From: Austwickia chelonae
GTDB taxonomy: Bacteria; Actinomycetota; Actinomycetes; Actinomycetales; Dermatophilaceae
Length of the DNA: 64,000 bases
NCBI RefSeq assembly: GCF_003391095.1
Contig: NZ_CP031447.1
Coordinates: forward strand, 1,612,001-1,676,000
Direction of reading: 5' to 3'
Of the stretch, positions 56,466 to 64,000 are shown one piece after another. The translations under genes were made by a program, and so were the position numbers. A model generated the notes under the pieces. That model ran no database searches and was not told the DNA's origin. It was given only the letters and a program-made list of their open reading frames with translations. Every line of letters begins with the position of its first letter. Positions within the stretch are counted from its first letter, which is position 1.

Positions 56466-59400
56466 CCGTATCGTTCTCTCACCGACCGACCTGACCACTT
56501 TTCTCGCTTGCCCTCATGCCACCAGACAGGACCTGGAGGTCGCCAGAGGACACCGGCCTCCGCCGCCTCGAAGCGTGGACGACCAGCTGATGCTGATCTC
56601 CGCCCGAGGGATGGCCCACGAACGGGAATACCTGCGTCGCCTCGAATCCGAAGGCCGCCGAATCGTCGAGATCGGTCGTCACCCCGACCTGAGGCTGGCC
56701 GAGATCCGGACGGTCGAGGCCATGCGCTCCGGTGCCGATGTCGTCTACCAGGGGACCTTGTACGACGGGACCTGGTTGGGCTACGCAGACTTCCTGATCA
56801 AGGACCCCCACGCTTCGTCGGACTTCGGTGAATGGGCCTACGACCTGGTCGACACGAAATTGTCCCGTCACCTGAGTACGGCAGCTCTGCTCCAGCTCTC
56901 CACCTACGCCCGCAGGTTGGAAACGCTACAGGGTGTACCCCCTCAGCGACTGATCGTGGTCACCGGGGACGGTGAAGAGCGAGTCTGGCGTCCCGACGAC
57001 GTAGAAGCCTATGCGGCCCGTACCCGCGACAGCCTGGAGAGTTTCGTCGCGGCGGCGCTGAACGACGACCCGTCCGCGTGCACCGAAGGTCACCCAGTGG
57101 CCCAATGCGCTCGTTGTCATTGGTTTCCTGACTGTCAAAGGCACTGGGAGAAGACCGATGACCTGAGCCTGGTCGCCGGAATGAGACACCAGTACCGAAC
57201 TGCTCTGCGCGCTGCCGGGATCACGACGGTCGCCGGGCTCGCCACCGCAACGGATCGCCAGATCCCCGGCATCGGTCGAGGCGTTCACGAACGACTTCGT
57301 CGTCAAGCCGGAATCCAGATCGCTGAACGCGAGGACGGGCGTCCCCGCTACGACCTGCTTCCCCACGTTCCGGGCAAAGGGCTTGCCTCGCTGCCGACCC
57401 CGGACGCAGGCGATGTCTACCTCGACTTCGAAGGAGATCCCTTCGCCGGGGACGGGGTGGGGCGGGAGTACCTCGCGGGGATCTACGACCGGGAGGGTGG
57501 ATTCCACACCTGGTGGGCCCATGATGACGGAGCCGAAGGACAACTGACCGCAGATCTCCTGGAGTTCCTGATACGGCGATGGCAGCAGCACCCAGGCATG
57601 CACGTCTACCACTACGCGCCGTACGAGGAGAGCGCGCTGAAGAGGCTCACCGGCCGACATGGTGTCGGTGAATCCGAGCTGGACGCGCTGCTGCGCGGGG
57701 GACGGCTCGTCGACCTTTACGCCGTGGTCCGGCAGGGGTTGCTGGTGGGCAAGCCGTCATATTCGATCAAGAAGCTCGAAGACCTGTACTGGGGGCACAC
57801 CCGGCATGGTGAGGGGGACGAGGTCGCCGACGCGATGAGTTCTGTCGTGGAGTACGAACGTTTCCTCGAGACAGGGGAAGAACAGATACTTCATCGCATA
57901 GCGGAGTACAACAAGGAGGACGTTCGCTCGACCCTGGCTCTGCACGACTGGCTGGAGGAACGCCGCAACGAGCTGATCGAGCGCCTCGTCGCCTCAGGGG
58001 AAGCCCCTCCCGAACGGCCTTCCTCGAGCGGATGGGAAGAGGTCTCGGAGAGCGAATCAGCTGCTGCTGAAAAAGCGCTGGCAGAAAGGCTCCTCGCCGC
58101 AGGACATGAGCTCCTCGCCGGGCTGGTCGGGTGGCACCGACGTGAGGATCGTCCGGACTGGTGGGACTTCTTCCGTCGAGCCGAGATGAGTGATGAAGAA
58201 CTCCTGGAGGACAGCGCCGCCACCGGACGCCCCGGGCCACCCTCCCCGGCAGGGGAGCGAGCAGGGAAGAACGGGCGGGTGACCAGCCGTTTCTGGCGGT
58301 ATTCCTTCCCTCCGCAGAACTGCAAATTCCAGATCGACTCGGCTGTGTACGACGTGGACACGAGAACATCCTGCGGGAAAGTCATCGAGATCGACACCGA
58401 CCGGGGGGAGATCGTCCTCTCCCGAAAAGCCTCCCTCGAGCCAGCGGCACCACGAGGTCTGATGCCCTCCGGGCCGATCGACAACACGGTCCTGCGCGGC
58501 GCGCTCACCCGCCAGGCCGAAGCATTCCTCGCCGGAGGCTCTCCCACCGGGATGGCACTGGTGCACCGGAAAGTCCCCGAATGCCTGGCGCTACTCCCGG
58601 AGGAGAGCCCCGCCGACGCGGTTCGCCGGATCGGATTGTCCTTGGACGGCAACGTTCTCGCCGTTCAAGGACCGCCCGGAGCGGGAAAGACCTATGCCGC
58701 GTCCAGACTCGTCCGCGCACTTCTCAGCCACGGGTACAAGGTCGGGATCACCGCGCAATCCCATGCCGTGATCCGCAATCTCCTCGACGAGATCGGACGG
58801 CCTGCACTACACAAGGTCGGTACGGTCCGGCCCGGCGTTCAAGATCCGTCCGGGGTCGTGGAGGTCGCCGACAACACAACGATTGCTCACGCCCTTGTCG
58901 ACGGGCAAGCACAACTCGTCGGCGGCACAGCTTGGCTGTGGGCCCGCGATGAGATGGCCGGCTCCGTCGACGTCCTGATCATCGACGAAGCAGGCCAGTT
59001 CTCACTGGCCAACGCCGTAGCCGTAGCAGGAGCGGCCCGTTCGGTGGTCCTGTTGGGCGACCCCCAACAATTGACCCAGCCCACCAAAGCCGACCACCCA
59101 CACGGAGCCGGTATCTCCGCCTTGGCGCATCTCATCGGGGAATCTGACGTCATCCCGCCCGACCGCGGCCTCTTCCTCGATGTCACCTACCGGATGCATC
59201 CCCAGGTCACCGCATTCGTCTCCCGGATCAGCTATGACGGACGCCTGCGTTCGGCCCCTGACCGGGAACGACAGTCGGTGCAGGCACCAGGTCTGATCCA
59301 CGGTTCAGGTTTACGACAAGTCCCGGTCACCCATCAGGGAAATGTCCAGGACAGTCCCGAGGAGGCCCAGGTCGTGGCCCGGTTGGTCAACGACCTGCTG

Positions 59401-59817
59401 CAGGGGAAGTTCATCGACGCCCAAGGAAGTTCCCACCCGATGTCCACCGCGGACATCCTTGTGGTCGCGCCGTACAACGCCCATGTCACCCGACTGAGAA
59501 CACAGCTTCCCGAGGGTGTCCGGGTCGGCACCGTGGACGCCTTCCAAGGGCAGCAGGCTCCGGTCGTGATCTATTCGACAGGTAGTTCCAGCGCTCTTGA
59601 CGCACCACGGGGCATTTCCTTCCTGTACGACGTCCACCGGTTGAATGTCGCGGTGTCCCGGGCGAAGGCGCTTGCGGTGTGGGTTGGTTCACCGTCATTG
59701 TTGGACGCTGCGGCTGCCACGCCGGAGCAGATCAGATTGGTCAATGCCCTGTGTCTGTTCGCCGAACAGGCCGAGAAGATCGATGGGGGTATCGCCGGGT
59801 CGACGGTAGATCGCTAA
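56449..59817 (+). CDS. TM0106-type RecB-like nuclease / RNase H-like / SF1 helicase fusion protein
   Basis: A 1122-residue three-module protein. Module 1 (1-235) is a RecB-like nuclease: YDLVDTKLS near 131-139 is the D-x-K core, and Cys21 with Cys211, 220, 223 and 229 (CTEGHPVAQCARCHWFPDC) fit an iron-sulfur-stabilised nuclease. Next comes a short helix-hairpin-helix-like segment near 255-285. Module 2 (about 318-510) is an RNase H-like exonuclease fold (DVYLDFEGDPFAG, YHYAPYEESALKRL, YNKEDVRSTLALHDWL). Module 3 (about 690-1110) is an SF1 helicase of the Dna2/Upf1 type with Walker A QGPPGAGKTYAA near 740, Walker B VLIIDEAGQFS near 842, and GTVDAFQGQQAPVVIYS and LNVAVSRAK near the end. It overlaps the ATPase gene by 17 bases. 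It probably acts in DNA repair, but no pathway is established. Confidence 0.88.
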   Translation: MHRHDDRIVLSPTDLTTFLACPHATRQDLEVARGHRPPPPRSVDDQLMLISARGMAHEREYLRRLESEGRRIVEIGRHPDLRLAEIRTVEAMRSGADVVYQGTLYDGTWLGYADFLIKDPHASSDFGEWAYDLVDTKLSRHLSTAALLQLSTYARRLETLQGVPPQRLIVVTGDGEERVWRPDDVEAYAARTRDSLESFVAAALNDDPSACTEGHPVAQCARCHWFPDCQRHWEKTDDLSLVAGMRHQYRTALRAAGITTVAGLATATDRQIPGIGRGVHERLRRQAGIQIAEREDGRPRYDLLPHVPGKGLASLPTPDAGDVYLDFEGDPFAGDGVGREYLAGIYDREGGFHTWWAHDDGAEGQLTADLLEFLIRRWQQHPGMHVYHYAPYEESALKRLTGRHGVGESELDALLRGGRLVDLYAVVRQGLLVGKPSYSIKKLEDLYWGHTRHGEGDEVADAMSSVVEYERFLETGEEQILHRIAEYNKEDVRSTLALHDWLEERRNELIERLVASGEAPPERPSSSGWEEVSESESAAAEKALAERLLAAGHELLAGLVGWHRREDRPDWWDFFRRAEMSDEELLEDSAATGRPGPPSPAGERAGKNGRVTSRFWRYSFPPQNCKFQIDSAVYDVDTRTSCGKVIEIDTDRGEIVLSRKASLEPAAPRGLMPSGPIDNTVLRGALTRQAEAFLAGGSPTGMALVHRKVPECLALLPEESPADAVRRIGLSLDGNVLAVQGPPGAGKTYAASRLVRALLSHGYKVGITAQSHAVIRNLLDEIGRPALHKVGTVRPGVQDPSGVVEVADNTTIAHALVDGQAQLVGGTAWLWARDEMAGSVDVLIIDEAGQFSLANAVAVAGAARSVVLLGDPQQLTQPTKADHPHGAGISALAHLIGESDVIPPDRGLFLDVTYRMHPQVTAFVSRISYDGRLRSAPDRERQSVQAPGLIHGSGLRQVPVTHQGNVQDSPEEAQVVARLVNDLLQGKFIDAQGSSHPMSTADILVVAPYNAHVTRLRTQLPEGVRVGTVDAFQGQQAPVVIYSTGSSSALDAPRGISFLYDVHRLNVAVSRAKALAVWVGSPSLLDAAAATPEQIRLVNALCLFAEQAEKIDGGIAGSTVDR

Positions 59818-59936
59818 CCGTGTGATGGCACACATCCTCGGGTGATGCTCTGGTGTCTGAGATGTTTTTCTCAAATACTAGATTTCTCTCGCCGTGGTAC
59901 GCCTGCCGCGTGCCACTTCTCGTCCCAAGGAGCGAC

Positions 59937-61247
59937 ATGACCGACTGGGCCTTCGAAACCCGCCAGATCCATGCCGGGCAGAGGCCCGACCCGGCGACAG
60001 GCGCCCGAGCACTGCCGATCTTCCAGACCACGAGCTATGTCTTCGAGGACGCCGAGACCGCTGCCAACCGTTTCGCCTTGTCCGATCTGGGGCCGATCTA
60101 CACCCGCTTGGGCAATCCCACCACCGAGGTCGTCGAGAACCGGCTGGCCTCCCTCGAAGGTGGTGTCGGAGCGCTTCTCCTGGCCAGTGGGACTGCCGCG
60201 ACGACCTATGCGATCCTCAACGTCGCTCAGGCAGGGGACCATGTGGTGGCTAGTGCGGCGCTGTACGGCGGCACTTACAACCTGCTCAAGTACACCCTGC
60301 CGCGGTTCGGTATCGAGACGAGCTTTGTTCAGGACACCGCAGATCTGGACCAATGGCGAGCGGCATTGCGCCCGAACACCAAGATCCTCTTCGGTGAGAC
60401 CATCTCGAATCCCGACCAGCAGGTCCTCGACATCGAAGCTGTGGCTGGCGTTGCCCACGAAGCAGGGATTCCGCTGTTCGTCGACAATACGGTCGCCACG
60501 CCGTACCTGATCCGTCCCATCGAACACGGTGCGGACGTCGTGATCCACTCGGCGACGAAGTACCTGGCTGGTCACGGCACATCGATCGTCGGCGTTCTGG
60601 TCGACGCAGGCACTTTCGACTACACACAGGATCCCGAGAAGTTCCCACAGTTCAACACCCCTGCGGAGAGCTACCACGGGCTGGTCTACGGTCGAGATCT
60701 CGGTGTCGGTTCGCCTTTCGGTGCCAACCTGTCCTTCATCCTCAAGGCGCGTGTCGACCTGCTGCGGGACACCGGCGCGGCGGTCTCACCGTTCAACTCC
60801 TTCCTGTTGGCCATCGGCGTGGAGACCTTGTCGCTACGCATGGAACGCCACCTCGAGAATGCTCGCAAGGTTGTCGACTACTTGAACGGGCACTCGCAGG
60901 TCAAGTCAGTGAATTACGCTTCGCTGAAAGGAAATCGGGATTTCGACCGGGCTGCGAAGTATTGCCCCAAGGGCTCTGGAGCGGTCTTCAGCTTTGAGAT
61001 CTCCGGTGGATTGGATGCCGGGAAGCGTTTCGTCGACGCGCTCGAGCTGCACAGCCACGTCGCCAATATCGGGGATGTTCGTTCCTTGGTCATCCATCCC
61101 GCATCGACCACGCACAGCCAAGGAAGCGACGAGGACCGGGCTGGAGCGGGCATTACCCCAGGGCTGATCCGGCTGGCCGTCGGTATCGAACACATCGATG
61201 ACATCCTGGCCGACCTCGACAAAGGTTTTGCTGCCGCATTGTCTTGA
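59937..61247 (+). CDS. metY: O-acetylhomoserine aminocarboxypropyltransferase (MetY)
   Basis: A 436-residue PLP enzyme of the Cys/Met metabolism family that makes homocysteine directly from O-acetylhomoserine and sulfide. The start FETRQIHAGQRPDPATGARA, then IFQTTSYVFEDAETAA and RLGNPTTEVVENRLASLEGG, and the PLP-lysine region HSATKYLAGHGTSIVG near residue 208 are typical. HPASTTHSQ and the GLIRLAVGIEHIDDI end are intact. The ATG at 59937 follows AAGGAG by 5 bases. The 119-base upstream gap shows small inverted repeats but no recognisable SAM riboswitch. Confidence 0.95.
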   Translation: MTDWAFETRQIHAGQRPDPATGARALPIFQTTSYVFEDAETAANRFALSDLGPIYTRLGNPTTEVVENRLASLEGGVGALLLASGTAATTYAILNVAQAGDHVVASAALYGGTYNLLKYTLPRFGIETSFVQDTADLDQWRAALRPNTKILFGETISNPDQQVLDIEAVAGVAHEAGIPLFVDNTVATPYLIRPIEHGADVVIHSATKYLAGHGTSIVGVLVDAGTFDYTQDPEKFPQFNTPAESYHGLVYGRDLGVGSPFGANLSFILKARVDLLRDTGAAVSPFNSFLLAIGVETLSLRMERHLENARKVVDYLNGHSQVKSVNYASLKGNRDFDRAAKYCPKGSGAVFSFEISGGLDAGKRFVDALELHSHVANIGDVRSLVIHPASTTHSQGSDEDRAGAGITPGLIRLAVGIEHIDDILADLDKGFAAALS

Positions 61248-61252
61248 TCTCG

Positions 61253-61286
61253 TCCCTGTGGCCTGGGTGAGCCCAGGCCACAGGGA
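61253..61286. terminator. bidirectional hairpin terminator
   Basis: TCCCTGTGGCCTGGG (61253-61267) pairs perfectly with CCCAGGCCACAGGGA (61272-61286) around a TGAG loop, between convergent metY and the second acyl-CoA ligase gene. Confidence 0.88.
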
Positions 61287-61303
61287 AAGCAACGGACGAT
61301 TCT

Positions 61304-63178
61304 TCACTTCGGGCGGTGAGATTCGTCGTACAGTCGCTCGACATGCTCAGGGAAATGCTCAAGAACCGCTCGGCGACGTAATTTCATGCTCGGCGTCAGT
61401 TCCTCGTGCTCGATCGACAGATCACGTTCGAGAATCGAGAACTGTTTGATGGTTTCCCACCTATTAAGATTCGCGTTGAGTTGATCGATGTATTCCTGAA
61501 CGAGGTCTCGTGCGGCTGACGAGGTCACGATCTGCTCGTAAGGCTGGCCTGTCATCCCATTCTTGGCAGCCCATCCGGTGATCGACTCCTCATCGAGCGT
61601 GACCAGTGCGCTGGCAAATGGTTTGCCGGCGCCGATGACCAGGAATTGACTGACATAGGGGCACAGCCCTTTGAAATGGGCTTCGATCTGTGCTGGAGCG
61701 ATGTATTTTCCGCCAGAAGTCTTGAAAAGGTCCTTCTTCCGGTCGGTGATGGTGATGAATCCACGTTCGTCGATCTCGCCGATGTCACCTGTACAGAAAT
61801 AGCCGTCCTCGGTGAATACTTCTTCGGTGGCTTCAGGTTTGTTGTGATAGCCCAGCATGACTCCGGGGCCCTTGACCAGCACCTCCCCGTCGGGGGCGAT
61901 CTTGACATCGGTACCCGGCGCAGGCCAGCCGATAGATCCGAATCGGAAGGTTCCGGTATGAGGTCGGTTGACGGTGGTGAGCGCTGCAGTTTCGGTCAGT
62001 CCATACCCCTCGCAGATGAGTAGGCCGAAAGCAGCGAACCACCAACCTACTTCGGGATCGAGCGGAGCCGAACCAGAGATGAAGAAGCGGATGCGTCCAC
62101 CGAAGCGTTCTCGCACTTTTCGCAGCACAAGAGCATCCGCGGCGATGTACTGCAGCAGAAGATGAGGAGGCAGCTTCCGCCCGGCCTGTCGATGGACCGC
62201 GACCTGCTGGCCGATGCCGAGCGCCCATTTGATGAGAAGAGCTTTCACTCCGGTGGCTTCGTCGAAGGTCATACCGACTTTGGCCTTGACCTTCTCGAAG
62301 ATGCGCGGCGCGGCTCCCATCCATGTGGGCTTGACCACCGCAAGGTTGTCGACGATCTTGTCCAACCTGCCGTCGACTGCGGTGGGGAAGCCGACCTGGA
62401 GCGGGATGGACAGCAAGATCTTGCCGAAGACATGGGAGAGCGGCAGCCACAAATACTGCAGGTCGTCCTCGGTCATCAAGTTGATCGAGGCTATGGAGGC
62501 TCCGGCCCAGACGAAGGCGTCATGGGGGAGCTCAGCACCTTTGGGAGGGCCGGTCGTCCCCGAGGTGTAGATGATGGTGGCCAGATGCCGAGAGGTAAGC
62601 GCATCGATGCGCTCATCGACCGCGGTAGGGCTCCGCCGGAGGAACTCGTCACCCATCTCGGAGAGCTCGGCCAAGGTGATGACCCAACCGTCGTCATTGT
62701 CGACGAGAGGCTCGTCCTCGAAGCAGATGACCTTGGAAACCGAGGGGATCTCATTCCTGCGGCCACGTAATTTCGCAACCTGTCCTGCATCTTCGGCGAA
62801 GACGATACGAGACCCCGAATCGGCCAGGAGGTAGGCGACGTCTCCGGCATTCGTCGTGGGATAAACCGTGGTGGTGGCGCATCCTGCACACATCACGGCA
62901 AGGTCCGCGACGATCCATTCGAAACGGGTCGTGGAAGCGATCGCGACCCGATCACCGATCTGGGCGTTCAGGGCAAGCAGGCCAGCAGCCCAGGACCAGA
63001 CGAGGTCCTTGGTCTCCGCCCAGGTGATATCGACGAGGGTGTCCTCCCGGAAGTACTTGTAGGCGACCTGGTTCCCTGACGTCAGGACTCGGTCGCGGAA
63101 GACATGCGCGATGCTCGGCCTGCGGTTCTCCAAGATTTCTTGGTCGATTTTTTCTTGTGCCACTGCGGGGCTGCTCAT
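61304..63178 (-). CDS. long-chain fatty acid--CoA ligase (AMP-forming), second copy
   Basis: A 624-residue AMP-forming acyl-CoA synthetase of the same FadD15-type as the gene at 49303. Motifs are TIIYTSGTTGPPKGAELPHD near residue 205, PLSHVFGKILLSIPLQ, CEGYGLTETAALTTVNRPHT near 410, and TGDIGEIDERGFITITDRKK near 480. The C-terminal lysine region is TPSMKLRRRAVLEHFPEHVE. The ATG at 63178 follows AGGAG. The two ligases differ clearly in sequence, so they are not a recent duplication and may prefer different chain lengths. Confidence 0.93.
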   Translation of the reverse strand: MSSPAVAQEKIDQEILENRRPSIAHVFRDRVLTSGNQVAYKYFREDTLVDITWAETKDLVWSWAAGLLALNAQIGDRVAIASTTRFEWIVADLAVMCAGCATTTVYPTTNAGDVAYLLADSGSRIVFAEDAGQVAKLRGRRNEIPSVSKVICFEDEPLVDNDDGWVITLAELSEMGDEFLRRSPTAVDERIDALTSRHLATIIYTSGTTGPPKGAELPHDAFVWAGASIASINLMTEDDLQYLWLPLSHVFGKILLSIPLQVGFPTAVDGRLDKIVDNLAVVKPTWMGAAPRIFEKVKAKVGMTFDEATGVKALLIKWALGIGQQVAVHRQAGRKLPPHLLLQYIAADALVLRKVRERFGGRIRFFISGSAPLDPEVGWWFAAFGLLICEGYGLTETAALTTVNRPHTGTFRFGSIGWPAPGTDVKIAPDGEVLVKGPGVMLGYHNKPEATEEVFTEDGYFCTGDIGEIDERGFITITDRKKDLFKTSGGKYIAPAQIEAHFKGLCPYVSQFLVIGAGKPFASALVTLDEESITGWAAKNGMTGQPYEQIVTSSAARDLVQEYIDQLNANLNRWETIKQFSILERDLSIEHEELTPSMKLRRRAVLEHFPEHVERLYDESHRPK

Positions 63179-63619
63179 GTCGACTCCTTCGCTCCGTACC
63201 GTGCCGGGCGGGGCGACGTGGTCGGCGACATCGTGTCCGTCCTCGGAAGGAACGACGCGGCGGTGCGTCGATGCATCCGCTCCAGGGCTGGCTTTCAGGC
63301 TCTCATCGATGGATGCGTGTTGGGGCTTTTGTCGGGGTGTGACTCGTCACGAAGTAGAGGTTTGCAGCGAACGGGTCTTCCGGAGCGACGAAGAGCCACC
63401 TGATTTGATCAGGCTTGCGCACGACCTCGGGAATGGTGTGGGGGCATGGTCCGTTGTTCACCGCGCAGCCCTGTCCGCTTCCCTGATATCGCGGAGGGGC
63501 CTGGTCACGGCAATGGTGTGGATCTGGCCGTGACCCGTGAAGGACATCGAGCGCGGCGGTATCGGCAGTCTGCAGGATCTGCTTCTCCGGGCTCGGGAAC
63601 AGAGAGATGGGTGGGAGAC
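63179..63619. other. non-coding gap with a small palindrome
   Basis: This 441-base gap separates the divergent acyl-CoA ligase and RclA-like genes. I find no reading frame there that looks like a protein. It holds the palindrome GTGAC-TC-GTCAC (63339-63350), which could be an operator for either gene, and two loosely inverted GATGCATCC/GGATGCG segments around 63270-63317. Confidence 0.5.
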
Positions 63620-64000
63620 GTGCGGGTCGACATACTGGTGATCGGGTGGGGCAAGGCCGGGAAGACCCTGGCTGCGAGGTTGGCCGCCTCCGGTCGTTCG
63701 GTGGTACTGGTGGAGAGGTCTCCGCAGATGTACGGCGGTACCTGCATCAATGTGGGGTGTGTCCCGACGAAGGACCTGGTCGTGAGCGCAGAGATGCGCC
63801 GGGCTTCGGACGACCCTGCTGCCTATTTCGCTGAGGCCGTCGCCGAACGGAATTCCCTGGTAGGCGCCTTGAACCGCGCAAACCATGCCATGTTGACCTC
63901 GGTGTCGTCGGTGACTGTCCTCGACGGGAGTGCCCACTTCATCGGGCCCAAGCAGGTCGTGGTGGAGCGGGGCGGTGACGAGATCACGGTGGAAGCCGAG
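63620..64000 (+). CDS. RclA-like FAD-dependent disulfide reductase (partial, right edge)
   Basis: The first 127 residues of a pyridine nucleotide-disulfide oxidoreductase; the rest lies beyond the window. The FAD-binding start DILVIGWGKAGKTLAARLA and the redox-active cysteines in MYGGTCINVGCVPTKDLVV match RclA, the flavoprotein that protects E. coli against reactive chlorine and reduces copper(II), more closely than lipoamide dehydrogenase or mercuric reductase. The GTG at 63620 has GGGAG four bases upstream; a GTG three codons earlier is possible. With the NAD-binding and dimer domains missing, the subfamily is not certain. Confidence 0.85.
   Translation, partial: MRVDILVIGWGKAGKTLAARLAASGRSVVLVERSPQMYGGTCINVGCVPTKDLVVSAEMRRASDDPAAYFAEAVAERNSLVGALNRANHAMLTSVSSVTVLDGSAHFIGPKQVVVERGGDEITVEAE

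Noticed and set aside
59818-59936. SAM riboswitch before metY
   Set aside because: Only 119 bases with small inverted repeats; none of the conserved SAM-I, SAM-II or SAM-IV core features can be seen.
1-64000. Prophage, insertion sequence, CRISPR or defence island
   Set aside because: No integrase, transposase, regular repeat array or cas gene is seen; gene content is almost entirely core metabolism, replication and translation.

Overview
The window is chromosomal DNA of a GC-rich Gram-positive actinobacterium. The evidence is the GC-rich codon use with many GTG and TTG starts, the block recA-recX-miaB-miaA-dapF-hflX, a DUF3046 gene in front of recA, a B12-dependent ribonucleotide reductase paired with nrdR, a ClgR-type regulator after cinA, and SOS and PafBC-type promoter motifs. 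Micrococcales, perhaps near Dermatophilaceae, is my best guess for the order; this is inference from gene content and I could not test it. I see no prophage, IS element, CRISPR array, rRNA or tRNA. This is mostly core genome.

Layout. 1-3359: cstA (partial, runs off the left edge), then a GNAT-dfrA-thyA operon on the minus strand, and a divergent intergenic region with a perfect TGTGA-N6-TCACA CRP/GlxR-type site. 3360-11150: plus-strand housekeeping genes for RNase J, FtsK, RimO, PgsA, CinA C-terminal amidase and ClgR. 11208-17970: minus strand, a secreted subtilase with an IPT/TIG domain and a large Lhr-type helicase whose reading frame is broken by a 61-bp insertion bounded by near-identical 33-bp direct repeats. 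18043-29593: DUF3046, recA (LexA box plus PafBC-type promoter), recX, miaB, miaA, dapF, an RsmC-like methyltransferase (minus strand), hflX, a DinG-like helicase and holA. 29817-38271: rpsT, a YhhN-family membrane protein, a leucine-rich leader peptide with attenuator in front of leuS, degV, comEA and comEC.

38283-41713: minus strand, a LysR regulator with its own palindromic box, lexA (which has no ATG, GTG or TTG start and appears to use ATC), and two exported proteins of unknown function. 42057-45726: nrdR-nrdJ with two helically phased NrdR boxes and three DnaA-box-like sites in the leader. 45854-51111: a DUF6308 protein, a FUSC-type membrane protein, a DUF445 protein and a long-chain acyl-CoA ligase. 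51319-59817: a peptide-type ABC transporter operon (binding protein, two permeases, a fused double ATPase) ending in a three-module RecB-like nuclease / RNase H-like / SF1 helicase protein. 59937-64000: metY, a second acyl-CoA ligase, and the start of an RclA-like flavoprotein disulfide reductase cut by the right edge.

The genes fall into working groups. DNA synthesis and repair: thyA/dfrA, recA/recX/lexA, nrdR/nrdJ, DinG-like, Lhr, holA and the RecB-helicase protein. RNA and translation: rnj, rimO, miaB/miaA, leuS, rpsT, hflX. Envelope and nutrition: cstA, pgsA, the ABC transporter and the fadD genes. The most notable sequence-level observations are the broken lhr gene, the ATC start of lexA, the leuS attenuator, and the paired SOS and PafBC promoters at recA.
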